A DNA stretch of 64,000 bases from Ailurus styani (GCA_002007465.1 LNAC01000275.1:1380635-1444634); one strand, 5' to 3'. Numbered from the stretch's first letter, positions 1 through 12,692 are shown. Program-made: numbers and translations. Notes: a model not told the origin generated them from the sequence alone.

Positions 1-45
1 TGTGTGTGTGTGCGTGCGCACACACACGCATGTGTACGAGTAAAC
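1..45. repeat. TG/CA simple repeat, degenerate
   Basis: Alternating TG then CA dinucleotides with a few GC steps open the window. It is a short impure microsatellite and is probably cut by the window edge. Confidence 0.8.
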
Positions 46-632
46 ACTTGTAATTCGTCCTCTTGGAAGAAGTGGAATCCATTATTTTGTGAGGCATTCT
101 GTTTTGCTGCTTTTCTAGCAATACATAAACCTGTCTTATTCTGGGAGTCAAAGTATCTTGCAGACGTTACTTCTGGTCTGCATGGGGAGGAATTATTGTT
201 TCCAGAGTCAGCATCCTCCCCCAATCCCTAAAAGAGCTCTTGAATGCTAACCAAAACAATCCCACCACTTCAAAGCTCACAGATGCTTATATTAGACTTG
301 AAGGTGAAAGTTCAAGGAAGGAGGTTTCTTCATTTCTAATTCCTGCCATCTGGTCTGAATCTGACTGCAGGGAGAAGCAGGCTGGCAGGTGACAGCTTAG
401 AGCATGGCTGGTCTTTACAAATGCCACCCAATCCTCTTCTGTGTAATTGGTACTTGAATTTGCATAGATTTGCATAAATTATACATCCATCAGAATTCTT
501 TTGGTGCCCATTTAGGATCAAAATAAATCTGCTATTTTTAAAGTATCAATCCTAGGTGGCTTTTTTTTTTTTTTTTGTAAAATACCTGTGATTTTATCAG
601 TCATTGCTCTAGTAAGGTCTCCCAGTGGTAAG
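46..632. other. no recognisable feature
   Basis: No repeat family or convincing exon was recognised. A poly-T tract of about 16 bases lies near 560-576, possibly the tail of an eroded minus-strand retroposon. Confidence 0.4.
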
Positions 633-690
633 TACTCTGCCCATGGCAAACATTCATTTAATAAGTATGTGTTGAATAAATGAATGAAGC
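633..690 (+). mobile_element. L2-type LINE 3' tail fragment
   Basis: The segment ends in the AATAAATGAATGAA motif typical of L2 3' ends, preceded by a weak match to the common upstream sequence (TTCATTTAATAAGTATGTG). Only the last few tens of bases are recognisable. Confidence 0.5.
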
Positions 691-937
691 CAAGATCTTT
701 ACTATCAGTCCTAGCCATTGATCCTGAGCCAACATCTGAAAGCTTTCTTGGGCTGAAAGGCACCTGAAAGCCTGGCACAATGTAGGAGCAGACCAAAGGT
801 AGAGACTGCCCAGCGAATGGCCGCAGACAGGGTGGTGACTCCTTTGATCTCCCAGCATGACTAATGCCCTCAGACCAGTGGCTTGAGGTTACTGGTGCAA
901 CCCTTCCAATGTGCTGGAGTACTTCGAGCACACTCAC

Positions 938-959
938 CTGTTTGCATGCCTGTCTTCTT
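938..959 (-). other. candidate 22-base micro-exon
   Basis: On the minus strand a strong pyrimidine-rich tract (roughly 960-1000) ends in CTAAAG. It is followed by a 22-base segment ending ACAG and then GTGAGTG, a near-perfect donor. All three frames are open, which means little at this length. It lies downstream (in minus-strand order) of the stop codon of the candidate gene at 14.3 kb, so it would belong to another transcript or an extended isoform. A chance pairing of splice-like sites is quite possible. Confidence 0.25.
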
Positions 960-1289
960 CTTTAGGGCAGGGGATGGAAAGAGAGTAAGAGTAATAAATG
1001 AGATAAAGGCAAGACGGGAATTTGCCCACTCAGAAGCAAGGCCCCCTTGCAGTTCTTAGAAGATCTTCTGACAGTACTTTACGTTGAGGTTCTCTGCTCT
1101 TATCTCTGACATCATTGGTTTCCTCTCGGTTATCTGAAGATTTCTGGAGAAGAGAAGAGTAAGTTTCCTCAAACCCACACTCCAACACTAAAGGAGACTT
1201 TTTTTTGTGCTATAAAGGAGCTTTTTCTTTCTCCTAATCCAGTGTTGGGATCTCTAAGGAATCCTGGGCCTGGAGTTCACACAGCCCTG

Positions 1290-1425
1290 TGGTTCTCCCC
1301 TTGAGTGTACATCAGCACCCCCTGGGGAAAGTAAGCTAGATCTGCCCTCAGAGAGTTAGATTAAATAGGCCTGGGGAGGATCCTGGGAATCCAAACCTAG
1401 GTGTTTAAAAAGCACTGCCAGGTGA
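1290..1425 (+). mobile_element. MER5A-like hAT DNA transposon fragment
   Basis: The segment begins with a degraded TGGTTCTC terminal motif, followed by the ACATCAGCACCCCCTGGGG block. It ends with a stretch like the MER5 internal region (CCTAGGTGTTTAAAAAGCAC). This order matches MER5-class non-autonomous hAT elements. It is heavily diverged. Confidence 0.6.
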
Positions 1426-2369
1426 AACTGAAGGACAGAAGAGTTGAAAACCCCAAACACTTCAGTTGGTTTGCCCATGAAGGAAATTTAGTTCAGAGAG
1501 ATGTAATTGCACAGAAAGCCAAGCCCTGGAACCAGAGCTCTCTCTTGTTTAAAAAGAGATTAGCCCAGAGGTGTGATTAGGAGAAATGTGAGTCTGTCTT
1601 TAAGGCAGAAGCATCTGGGGTGAGGTAAAGAATGGAATCTTTTCAAGCACAAGCCTTACCAAACTTTGCTTCTATAGAATCTAAAACTAGGTGCTCCCAG
1701 AAGTCTGTAAAAGAAATGAATCCATCTACTAAAGTGGGGCCCCACTATCTATCTCCACTATCTATCTCCACTGCTCCAACCTAGTCCTGGTTTTCAGCTC
1801 AGGTTCTTGGTGAGGTGCAGAGGTGGTATCTGGGAGGAGGAAATGGATGCTGCTTAATCTTAATCTTCCAGGAATCCAAAGCGTTCTTCAGATACTTCAC
1901 CTGAGTCCAAAAACTGTCAGGGATTGATATTCAGCCCAACAGCAGTTCGAATAGTAGTCTGACCCTCCTTGAGGGGTTGGCACAATGTAGGAGATCCCTT
2001 CTGGGATCCCTGGGTCATATTTGTTTTGCAGGAAAAGAGTATTAGAAACTTAATCTAAGACCCTTGGAAGTTCTCCAAGTTCAAGAAATTATTAGAATGC
2101 AAAACTGCCATGGTCAAGAAAGTCCTCCTCATTGCTCTTAATTCTCTTTGGTCCCAAGACTGAACTCTATACCAAAAATACAGTTCCGAAGTCTATTCTA
2201 ACTGGAAAGTTGAATGCCACAGAAAGGTAACCAGGGAGTCTGGGCTATATCATCACTAAATGCCCACACAGGGACAAATGATACATGGGCCATATTCACA
2301 CTGCATGGGCTTCCTTTACATTATGCAACACCTGGACTTTTGTGTGCTTCCCAACCCACCTCCCCCCAA
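1426..2369. other. no recognisable feature
   Basis: Apparently unique sequence. The only internal repeat noticed is a short one, CTATCTCCACTATCTATCTC near 1747-1770. No exon is supported. Confidence 0.4.
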
Positions 2370-2560
2370 AATACTTACTGAGCACCTATTTTATGTATGA
2401 TGATCTGCATATGGTGTCTCTTCTCATTCTCACAGAGATCTCATAAGGAAGGGGTCACCATCCTTTACAGATGAAGAAATTCCCCCAGGTCACTCAGTTA
2501 GAAAACACTGCCAGGATTTGAACTCCTAACTGTCCAGTTTCAAAAGGTCTGTTCTTTCCA
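2370..2560 (+). mobile_element. MIR SINE
   Basis: The MIR landmarks appear in order: ACTGAGCACCTATTTTATGT, then CTCACAGAGATCTCATAAGG, then the core TTTACAGATGAAGAAA, then AGGTCACTCAGTTAG, then GATTTGAACTCCTAACTGTC. This is nearly full length on the plus strand. Confidence 0.85.
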
Positions 2561-3329
2561 CTAAGAGCCTCCCCAAAACATCAAGAGGAGAGCTGAGCAG
2601 TTATCCCCTGCTCCAGAATGACTGGTATATTAAAGTATAAGCTGAGCCTCATATACCCATGGGGGGAAGCCAAGGGCCTTTCCCTGACTTCAGAGAGCTT
2701 TCCTAGGCTGCCCTGGGGTTAGAGGCAGCTCCGTCAGGCAGCTTTAAATACACACATTTCCAGGAAGAAGGTTCCTTAGTTAAAACCTGCTGTTTTGAAT
2801 TTCCACAGCTATGGCTTTGCCTAACTTCCTACCAGCAGATGGATTTAAAGAATTCTTTGCAGGGTGTGGATGCTATGAGCAGAGCTTCCCTCCTCAAGAT
2901 GGTTCATCCTGATGGTTTTGTTTTTGTTTTTAGTCTTTTGTTGGTTGTTACACTGATTCTGAGGGATGCAAAAGCACAGTGAGACATTTAGTTGCCTTCC
3001 AAATAAAGTTCTTGCTACAGAGTTGAAACATTTGCACTGTAATTGTGTGTCTTCAGTGTCAGAAAGGGAGTCATTTAACTTTTCATGGAGATATTTCTAC
3101 GTTTAACAGCAGCCCACATGCCAACAGAAGCCACGAATGATTTGTTTTCTCCTGATTTGCTTCTAAGCAATTCAAAGTTTTATACACCAGCAGAGAGCTC
3201 TGAATGGGAGATGACATGCTCCACAAGTGTGTCGAATGTATAAGTGGATGCAAGTCAGACGGTCTGGCAAGTCTAATGTTGAGAACTCAAAGATGTTCCT
3301 GGGAAGACACGGGCCCATCAAAGCCCATC
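2561..3329. other. no recognisable feature
   Basis: No repeat family recognised and no open frame of note. Confidence 0.4.
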
Positions 3330-3480
3330 ACCCTGCTGCACTGAGCACTTTACACACAAGAGCTCAGTGACTCTTCACCACAATCCTATAAGGTGATAGA
3401 ATTCTTGTGAAAAACGAGGAAGCTGATGCTGAAGGGGCATAAGCAACTTACCCCATTCTCATAGCTATCAAGAAGCTACA
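3330..3480 (+). mobile_element. MIR SINE fragment
   Basis: GAGCACTTTACACACAAGAG, then CACAATCCTATAAGGTGATA, then a degraded core GAGGAAGCTGATGCTGAAGG and CAACTTACCCC follow MIR order on the plus strand. The 3' third is missing or too eroded to see. Confidence 0.75.
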
Positions 3481-4070
3481 TGGAGTCATTACTATTCTGC
3501 CCATCCCTTGTTTCCACCCCAGGTAGGGAGTCACTGAACCCATTAGGAATGGGATTTCACTTTTTGGCTCACCGTCAGATTAACTGCATCCCAGACCCAG
3601 CAAGAGGTTCTCAGAGAAAAGTGTGGTAATCTCAGAGCAGCCCAGAGTCTGGCTGACTCTGGGGTCATTTCTGAGCAACGCTCTCAGCATTGTACTGACT
3701 TACCCTCTCCCCAAGAGAGTAGCAGACCAGAGAAGCCAAGGGCTTTTTGATTTACCCCCAAACTCTCCTGAAGGACAAATATGTGCTAATCAGCAACCAG
3801 CAACTCAAGACTTCCTGTTTTCTTGGGTGTTTTTCACAATAGCTGGCCCCCTGCTTTGGGTTAAGTTTATATTCATGGAAGAATTAGGGGTGAGACCACA
3901 ACAGTGTTCTTTTTCCTCACAATCTAAAGCAATTCCTAGATAAATCTCTTCCACAGAGAAGGAGATCCTTGCTAAATAGACTCCCTTTTTGAACTGGGGG
4001 TTTAGGCTCACCCATGGAGTACGGAAGTCCCCAAAAATATCATAAGCCATCTCTAAAACAAAAAATCACT
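3481..4070. other. no recognisable feature
   Basis: Unassigned sequence. It contains a chance open frame of about 106 codons on the plus strand (3623-3943) with no sign of coding character. Confidence 0.4.
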
Positions 4071-4205
4071 GGGGCGTCAGGGTGACTCAGTCAGTTAAGT
4101 GTCCAGCTCTTGATCTCTCCGCTCAGGTCTTGACATCAGGGTCATGAGTTCAAACCCCATGTTGGGCTCCACACTGGGCATGAAGCCTACTTATGTCTCC
4201 ACAAG
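4071..4205 (+). mobile_element. old CAN-SINE (SINEC), diverged
   Basis: A carnivore tRNA-Lys-type SINE head (GGTGACTCAGTCAGTTAAG) is followed by GTCATGAGTTCAAACCCCAT, a box-B-like stretch, and then GGGCTCCACACTGGGCATGA. The pyrimidine-rich body and A-rich tail are lost. AATCACT before and after may be a 7-base target-site duplication. Divergence suggests an older subfamily than the 11-23 kb copies. Confidence 0.85.
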
Positions 4206-4212
4206 CAATCAC

Positions 4213-5589
4213 TAACCCCTGGGCTTTTCACCACACCCCATACTCTGTTTATCTCCAAAGAAAAATGATTCACTTGTTAATGTGCCCTGAGACCCAATCT
4301 GAGGTGAAATAAGATGGCTTAGTATCACCTTTTCTTATGTGTCTAAGAGCTATTTTTATAATTATATTCAAATGTTTAGTTATAAACAAGAGATTAAAAA
4401 ATTATAAGCTAAAATGAAATGTGATGTGAAATGGTTCTTGGTGAAATTCCTTGTAGGAACCCTAATCTCAAATTTCCTGGAATCCATCCTTTGCTGTACT
4501 ATTTCTGGTCTTTTTTGTGCCAAAATAGGCGCTTTCCCTAAACCAAAAAACTCTTCTTGGCTTTGTTAGTAGGAATCACTACAGGAAAACACAAAGCTAC
4601 ACTGAATATCAATATTAGCATCAAAATGTACAGAGCATTAAAAAAAAAAAAACCTACCTATATGCCTGGTACTTCTTATCAAAACTCTTTTAGAATCTAT
4701 TTCTTGACTGCCAGTCTGTTCATTTAAAAATGAGAGAGGTGAACTAAGTGATATCCAAGATTCTTTCTAATTTTGATGGCATCGATCTATAAATACATAA
4801 AGTAATTCTCCAAAAGCTCTAAGTAGAGTTAGAATAAATTTTCTTAGTGATTTAGAATGAATATTTTCATCACACCAACATAATTATAATAGAGTTGGTA
4901 TTTCATTTTGCTACATTAAGCCAGGTTTATTGAAATGAATGTATAATTTCTTTTCTTTTCTTTCTTTTTCTATAAATATAGCCATTTGCCCAAAAAGTCA
5001 AATACTCAAATGAAAATTGTTTTATCCATACAAGCCTTGCCATTGAAATGACTCCTTCAGTGCATGATGACTTCAGAAAGGTGACCGATGGTGGACCAGT
5101 TTACAGACAGCCACATACATTCTCCTCTCTTTCTGCTGAAGCTGAGACATCTCTGACCAGTGGAGACTGTGACCTGGGTGTTGATTGAGCCGCAAATGAG
5201 TACAGAATGGACACTCTCCCACTTCATGTCAACGGCTGTTTGGCTGAAGTCCAAACCACATATAAGAAGCCTAAATCACACCATACCACTGAGTTTCTGT
5301 TGACAGGAAAATCTCCAGCCTGCTTTCTGGGTCACCTAGGATGACACTGTGAAGATGCTACTATATCCCTAGAACCTAATTTCAAATGTTATTTGGACAT
5401 CACACAGTACGCACGTCAGAATCCACAGTTTACAACACAATTATGCACTTACTTTCAGCAAAACAGAGAGGACAAGGAGCCCATAGACCTGGCTGAAACT
5501 AAAAGTTCTTACAAATTGGCTTGCTTTATTGACGGGAGACCATGTTTTCTTCTCCAGTAGTGCCTTCTTTTAATGAACCGTGTGCACTT
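4213..5589. other. no recognisable feature
   Basis: AT-rich unassigned sequence with an A12 run near 4640 and a TTTTC-rich stretch near 4950. No exon or repeat family was identified. Confidence 0.4.
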
Positions 5590-6090
5590 GTGTATTGGGA
5601 CAGTGTTGTCACTGACACAAAGACAGGGCTGCGAGTCCACAGGAAGCTCAGCGAGTGAATGCTAGTGGGTAGGAACAAGAATTTCCTCCTTGTCCAAATT
5701 TAGACAGGCACCTCTGAGCCCTCTTTTCAGCTAGGCCTTGTTCTCGGGACTTATCTTTAGCCATTTAGTCTAGGTTTAGCAAGACTCTAAGTCAATTTCT
5801 CTGGTCAAATTCCTCACCCCCCCCTTTTGACACCTGATCACACTGACCTGCTTTCAGGAAAAAGACCTACCCTTGACCTCTCCTCTTAATAACTTTCCAC
5901 CCATGACACACCCCTCCCCAAACTCTGCTTATTGGCTATAAATCCCCAGGACTTTTGCTGCACTCGGAGTTGAGCCCAACCTCTCTCTTCTATTGTGATA
6001 GTCTTGACCTCCATAACAACAGTCCTGAAGAGTCTCCTCCTTACCATTTGAACAAGTGTCAGAATAATGTTTTCCTTAACGACAGGCTGT
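5590..6090 (+). mobile_element. solo LTR of an ERV1-like element (candidate)
   Basis: The segment has LTR-like layout: a long U3-like part, a TATA box (GGCTATAAATCCCC near 5934-5947), then CTCGGAGTTGAGCCC and a pyrimidine-rich R/U5-like part. The same order of blocks occurs in reverse complement at 43.9-44.6 kb. In particular, both copies have a CTGATCAC block, a TTTCCA(C/T)CCA block, the CTATAAAT box and the GAGTTGAG block. No internal retroviral sequence lies on either side, so it would be a solo LTR. The outer ends are approximate and no target-site duplication was found. Confidence 0.6.
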
Positions 6091-7299
6091 GTTGTGCGCT
6101 GTAAAACAAAGCATTTTGATCTTCTCCAAGTTTTATAGTTTGGTTTCAGCCACAGGTATTAAAATATGATCAACTGTCTGAGGCCCAAAGGCTCCAAAGC
6201 CCTTGTTGTAGACACACTTAATCCTTTCTCTTTCTCCCCTCCTTTCCCCAACTCTCCGGAAAAAGAAAAGCTGCGCCTTACTTAAAACTGCTTTCAGCAT
6301 AAAAACATTCCAATAGAGTAGAGCTGGACACATGGGGAGAGGCATAGCAGCTCCACTCTGGACCATAAAATGACAAGTAGGGGTTCTTTTGCCAAGAGGG
6401 GGCCCCCTGCACCAGGTGGAAGGCAGTGTGGGTGAATGGGTGGGTGCCAGGGAAGTACTACCAGATGCCAGGATGAGGTTCTATAGGTCACTGGAACAAG
6501 AAAAAGACTAACAGCATCCTTGTTAGAAGCAGAGAGTAGAAGAAAGTCTGAGGGAGAATAAAGAGAAAAAATAACAGCTAGGGGGACAAAATCTGGAAGA
6601 GTAAGGAGGGGAAGTGGGAGGTTTGAGCCTCAGGGTCATTTCTGGCAGAACTCTAGCAAATGCCTGCACAAACCCACACAAATCTGATGATGCCATCATC
6701 TTCCATCCCTTCCTGAAGCCAAGGGGATGTTCTCCAAATTTATGGAAAAGGGAACCTAAAGGTAGTGATTTGTCTATTCACCAGTTCATACACATACAAA
6801 TCAGCCGAGTTAGTTATTCTGGCTTGTTTTATGGTCTGTTTCTCAGGCATCTAAAGATCACCGGTGGTAGGGTAGTGGGTGATTTATTGCAGAAAATTAT
6901 TCTACTTTTCTCTGTCTTTTAAGTGCACACAGTTGTTAGACCACACATTTGGCAGTGGATATGATCCACAAAACAAAAGCACAGTCAAAAGCTATTCTAC
7001 ACATGAACAGAAAGCTTCTTCCATGACAGTCTCCCAGAGCTCCACAAACCCTCCTGCCATCTTGTATCTACTTCCTTGGCTTAAAATGCCATTGGAAATT
7101 GCCTTTGACTTCCTTAATGCTCTGAACATGTGATTTCTGAGGAGATAAGGGTGAGTGTTGTGGACTCTGGTGAAGACATGTGTTGGGAGATGTGAGAATA
7201 TAAGCAGATCAAAGTCATTCTTCCACTGTTCTCTGACAGGATCTTGTCATCAGAGCAATGAAGGTCATAGCATGCCAATTCCCAAGCAGGGAAGCCCAG
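6091..7299. other. no recognisable feature
   Basis: No repeat family recognised. Several short open frames exist, none longer than about 102 codons, and none has plausible splice borders or domain-like content. Confidence 0.4.
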
Positions 7300-7745
7300 T
7301 GGGCTGGGTGTTCCTTGTTAGCATCTATAGACCCACTCTCCCTTCTGTCCCATTGTGTTCCCTGGGAGGATGCCCTCTGTGGATCACATCATTCCAACTG
7401 ACTTGCCCTCTGGTTTCCATTAGGTTTGGCCAATGACAGGCACTGGCAGGAGATCAGAGGGTGAGAGGAGGGAGAACTTCTGGAATTGAGCTTCTTCCCA
7501 CTTCACTCCAGCCTCCATCTTCCCTCCTCCCAGGCTCAGATGTGCAGTGATAGCAATCTTTGACAGAAGGTCACTGATCCTTTCTGGTGGCACATCTCTC
7601 CAGAGAGCTCCAGCTCATGGCACTTTCTGGTAACCTCTCCTTACCCTCCTTTAGACCACGAAAGGAATGGCATCATTTCCTGCTGGCACCAGTCCCCGTC
7701 ACCATCCCTTGGTGGTTGACTTAACCTAACCCACACATTTTTTAA
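7300..7745 (+). mobile_element. unclassified ancient mammalian repeat, copy 1
   Basis: The block GCCCTCTGGTTTCC ... GGAGATCAGAGGGTGAGAGG is shared, in the same orientation and order, with the segment at about 58340-58715. I recognise the pattern as a dispersed mammalian repeat but cannot name its family with confidence. Confidence 0.5.
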
Positions 7746-7929
7746 AGCATCCTCTTTAGATATCTTTTGTATAACCCATCTGTTTCCTACTGGGACTTTT
7801 ACCACTACACACCTCTTCATTCACTGTCAGGATTTTTTATACCTATCTCAATTTTCCAAAGCATAGCTCCAACCTAAACTATTTATTTCACATTTAAGAG
7901 TATTTAAGACTACATTAAAAAGAAGTGAT

Positions 7930-8900
7930 TATAGGTTCCACTTTCAGAATGACCATGCAAGGAGACCTGAGGACCTATTCCCCAGTGAAACAATTATAAT
8001 GGGTGAAAACTATTTTTTAAAAACATTTAAAGTCTCTAGAAATTGTCCTAGGGGAATATAAAAGATGAAGAAACATTTATTCAAGAAAAGCTACTAAATC
8101 TTGGTAAGAACAGCGAGTTTGTGGCACTTGAGCTTTGACCTGCTATCTCCCTCTCCCCTCTAGCTCAGCTTGAGGGCAGCTCTACTCCTAATGGGTCTGC
8201 CCAAAAGGTGAGGCGCCCTCTCCCCCAACCTCCTAGTTAAGGACAATAGTATCTCACTGAAAGGGACAGGGCACCAGCAGTTTTCATCCCCACCAACTTC
8301 AACTTGGAAAGGCTAAAATTCCTGGTGAATGTGGCTGAAAAGCAGACATTTCCCATCCTCCATTCAGTCCCCACTCACAGGGCAGAAGCCCTATACCAGA
8401 TGTGGCAGACCAAGAATATGAGGGACACAATTATCATTCCTTCCAGCTACTCCAGTTTCCACATCAAGAGAAGCAAGCCAAGAAGATCAGAGGCTGCCAT
8501 CCCCTGCCAGCACCCAAAGGAGTAGCTCTGAGATTTCGCTTAGTGGCGAGGCAATCTATAAGAGCAGTAGGCTCCAAAGATTCCCCCTAAAAAGCTGACT
8601 TTATTATAAAGTGTGGGGAAGTGAAAGCCTAATGGTGCTCTCAAAAATAATGGGCATTTTGGTGATAAATAATTAAAAGGAGATCCTACTTAAAAAAATA
8701 TATTTTTTAAAAAAGCTGAACCATAGGCAAGATAATTAATCAGAAAAACAAAACAAAACAAACAAACAAAAACCAGGGAAATAGATAGACAAGATGAGCT
8801 ATCCAAGGGTCAGAACAAACCTCAAAGACCAGCCTCAAAAACTGCTCCTACCTGAATTTAATTGAACCATACTGTGGAGCAAATTATACACCAGCCATTG
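7930..8900 (+). mobile_element. unresolved segment, possibly 5' part of an L1
   Basis: The A-rich stretches and the position directly upstream of a long plus-strand L1 ORF2 remnant suggest L1 5' UTR/ORF1 material. No ORF1 motif is clear. The opposite view, that most of it is unique sequence, is equally open. Confidence 0.3.
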
Positions 8901-8924
8901 TCAAAAACGATAGAGAAACTGTTA

Positions 8925-9020
8925 AATTACTATAGTGTACACCAGAAACTAATATAACGCTGTATGTTAACTAACTGGAATTAAATAAAAACTTAAAGTA
9001 ATAAAAACAAAACAATAAAA
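8925..9020 (+). mobile_element. carnivore L1 3' end, 5'-truncated
   Basis: The stretch AGAAACTAATATAACGCTGT, then ATGTTAACTAACTGGAATTA and an A-rich tail is the hallmark of carnivore L1 3' termini. A related end is seen at 57220-57272. Only about 90 bases are present, so the copy is severely 5'-truncated. Confidence 0.7.
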
Positions 9021-9179
9021 AATCAGCTGGTAGTTGGTGAAGCTTAACAACTTAGTTTGATATTGAATGAAGGAGACAGCTTACAGAGTGCTCAGAAAGT
9101 CAAAAGTAACACGGTAGACATAAATCCAATAATCGTCATCCTCATACTCATCCTCATCCTCCTCTTCATTATCATCACT

Positions 9180-12100
9180 GTGAATGGATTAAATGGCCAA
9201 ATAAAAAGGTAGAGATTTTCAAACTGGATTTTAAAAAAAATCCCATTATATGCTGTCTGTAGGAGACAACATTTCAGATTCAAAGATACAAATAGATTGA
9301 ACATAAAAAGGTAGAAAAACATGTCATACAAACAGCAACCATAAGAAAGCTGGAGTGGCATACTGATATCAGACAAAATGGACTTTAAAAGAAACAAACA
9401 AAAAGTAACTAGAGATAATGAAGGACATCTTATAATAATTAAAATGTCAATCCCTCGAGAAGATATAACATGTATAAACATACATAAACTTAACAACAGA
9501 AACTCCAAAAACACATGAAACAAAAGCTGACCAAATTGAAGGGAGAAATTGACAGTTCTACAATAATATTTGGAGACTTGACTACTCTATTTTCAATAAT
9601 GAAGAGAACAATGCCTCCTTAAGACCGTAAAGAAAGAAGAGCAAACTAAACCAAAGCCAAGCCGAAGAAAGAAAACAGCAAGAATTAGAGTAGAAACTAG
9701 AGAATAGAAAAATAATGGAGAAAATTAGTAAAATCAAAAGTTTGTTCTTCGAGAATAAGAAAACTGACAAATCTTTAGCTAGACTGACCAAACAAAAAAG
9801 AGAGAAAACTCAAATTTCCAAAATTAAGAATGAAAATGGGGACCTTTCTACTGACTTACAGAAATAAGTAAGATTACAAGGGAATAATGAACAACTACAT
9901 GCCAACAAATTAATTTAAATGAAATGAACAAATTCCTATAAAAACTACCAAAACTAACCCAAAAAGAAATATTACCCAAACAGATCTATAAAAAAGTAAA
10001 GAGATTGACTTACTAGGCCAAGATGACATCACTGGAAACTCTCCCAAAAATTAAAATAAGGATTAATACTGTTCTTTTAAAACTTTTCCAAAAAGTGGAA
10101 GAGAGAGGAACACTTTCTCATTCTTTAAGTTCAGAACTATCCTGATATCAAAACCTAAAAGATATCATGGGAAAGAAAACTACAGGCCATTATTTCTCAT
10201 GAATATAGATACACAATCCATCGAAGTACTAGCAAATCAAATCTAGCAACATGCAAAAGTATTGTACACTATGACCAACTGAAATTTATCCTAGGAATGT
10301 AAAATTGGTTTAAGTTTTGAAAATCAATTAATGTAATAGATAATATCAATAGGACTAACACCATGTAATTATCCCAATAAATACAGAAAAAGTAGTTAAA
10401 GTCTAATATCCCTTGACAATAAAAAACACTCAACAAACTGAAAATAAAGAAAATTTCCTCAGTCTAATAAATAGCACTTATCTAAAATCCATAGCTAACA
10501 TCATATCTAATGGTGAAAGACTGAATGGTTTTCTCCTAAAATCAGAAACAAGAAGCATGACCACTGTTCCCACTCCTATTCAACACTGTGCTGGAAGTTC
10601 TAATCAAAGAAATTGGGCAAGAAAATGAAATAAGAGGCATCTAGATTTAAAAAGAAAAAGTAAAGCTATCTAGTGGCATATAACAAAATCTCATATATAG
10701 AAGATACTAAGGAATCTAATAAAAAAACTAATAAATGAGTTCAGCAGGTTTGAAGAGTATAAAATTATGATCCAAGTCAATTATATTTCTATATACATAT
10801 AATGAACAATCTGAAAATAAAATCAAAATAATTTCATTTATAGTATCATAAAAAAGAATAAAATACTTGAAAATATATTAACAAAAGAAATGGAACTCTT
10901 TAGCAAAAGAAAATACAATTAACAAAAGAAATCAAATGATGAATATGACAAAACATTACGAAAAGCAATTAAAGAATACCTAAATAAATAGAAAGACATC
11001 CCATGTTCATGGACTGGAAGATTTAATATCATTAAGATGGCAATACTCCCCAAATTGATCTACAAATTCACCACAATTTGTATCAAAATGATAGCTGGAT
11101 TCTTTGCAGAAATTGACCAACTGATCCAAAAATTCCAATGGAAATTCAAGAGACCCAGAATAGCCAAGAACTTTTTTTGAAAAAGAACAAAGTAGGAGGA
11201 CTCACATCACAGTTTCTCATACTTCCAAGACAATTCAATGGGGGAAAGAAAAATCTTGAACAAACTGGAAATCCATATGCAAAAGAATGAGGTTGGACCA
11301 CTACCTTGTATCATCTACAAAAATGAGCTTAAAATGTATCTAAAACCTAAATGTAAGAGCATAAACTGTGAAACTCTTGAAGGAGACATACGCATACATT
11401 TTTGTGACCTTAGATTACTAATGGTTGCTTAGTCTAACAACAAAAGCACAAGAAAAAAATAGAAAATTAAAAATCATCAAAATTAACAACTTCTATATTT
11501 ACAAGGACACCAGTTAGAAAGTTAAAAACACAACCCACAAAATGAGAGAAAATATTTGTAAATAATATATCTGAAGAGGTACTTGTATTGAGAAAAGACA
11601 GGTAACTATTTAAACTCAATAACAAGAAGACAAATAACCCCATTAAAAACTACCAAAGGGGCACCTGGGTGGCTCAGTTGGTTAAAGCCTCTGCCTTCGG
11701 CTCAGGTCATGATCTCAGGGTCCTGGGATCGAGGCCCATATTGGGCTCTCTGCTCGGCAGGGAGCCTGCTTCCTCCTCTCTCTCTCTGCCTCTCTGCCTA
11801 CTTGTGATCTCTCTCTCTCTGTGTCAAATAAAGAAATAAAATCTTAAAAAAAAAAAAACTACCAAAGGATCTGAATAGATAATTCTCCAAAGTAGATAAA
11901 CAAATGGCTGATAACCACATAAAATGATTCTCGGTATCATTAGCATCAGGAAAATGTAAATAAAAGCCACAATGATATATTCCTTCATACCTACTAGAAT
12001 GATTATAATATAAAATTTAAAAAAAACATATAACAAATACTGGTAAAGATGTGGAGAAATTGGAACACTCATCATTGTTCTTGGGAATGTAAAATGGTGC

Positions 12101-12692
12101 AACTAATGTGGAAAACAATTTGGCAGGTCCTCTTACTTACTATGTGACTCAGCAATCCCATTCCTAGTTACACACATGAGAGAAATGTAAACATGTTCAG
12201 CCAAATGACTTAAACAAGAATGCTCATAGCAGCATTACTCATAATATCCATACAATGGAAATAATCCAAATATCCATCAATTGATGCATGGATAAATAAA
12301 ATATGGTATATCCATATAATGGTATATTTTATGAGGTCATAAAAAGGAATGAAGTACTGATCCATACTACAACATGGGTAAACCTTGAAAACATTATGCT
12401 AAGTGAAAATAGGCAGTCACAAAAGACTACATGTAGTATAATTCAACTGGATGAAATATCCAGAACAGGAAAATCTTTAGAGACAGAAAGTAGATTAGTA
12501 GTTGCTAGAGCTGAGAAGGGGGGAAACGGGGAGTCATTGTTAATGGATATGGGGTTTCTTCTGGGGGAATAAAAATGTTGTAAAATGGATTGAGGTGATG
12601 GTTGTACAACTATGTGAAATACCAAAAAAACATTGAGTTGTACGTTTTGGATGAATGAATTTTATGTTATGTGGATTATCTCTCAACAAGGC
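9180..12692 (+). mobile_element. L1M LINE remnant: ORF2 and 3' UTR, degenerate
   Basis: This is a long plus-strand ancient L1. It reads through ORF2-type sequence: GATATCAGACAAAATGGACT near 9367, then the reverse-transcriptase region, then CTACTCCCCAAATTGATC-like blocks near 11045. It then enters the 3' UTR, with GTGGAGAAATTGGAACACTC near 12050, TATGGTATATCCATATAATG near 12303 and a terminal GATTATCTCTCAACAA near 12677. Frames are broken many times, and small open frames on both strands here are by-products. The CAN-SINE at 11660-11853 splits it. There is no sign that it could be active. Confidence 0.92.
11660..11853 (+). mobile_element. CAN-SINE, mustelid-type, nested in L1M
   Basis: Full-length element: head GGCACCTGGGTGGCTCAGTT, box-B region, CT-rich body, AATAAA(A)TCTT and an A-tail. 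The flanks carry a perfect 15-base target-site duplication, AAAAACTACCAAAGG at 11645-11659 and 11854-11868. It therefore inserted into the older L1M on the plus strand. Confidence 0.97.

Noticed and set aside
3425..3480. Splice-donor-like sequence on the minus strand near 3449.
   Set aside because: It lies in a MIR core, where such sequence is part of the repeat.
9092..9791. Minus-strand open frames of 143 and 69 codons, phenylalanine/leucine-rich.
   Set aside because: They are the antisense of an L1M ORF2 remnant. The hydrophobic look comes from A-rich LINE sense strand, not from a membrane protein.
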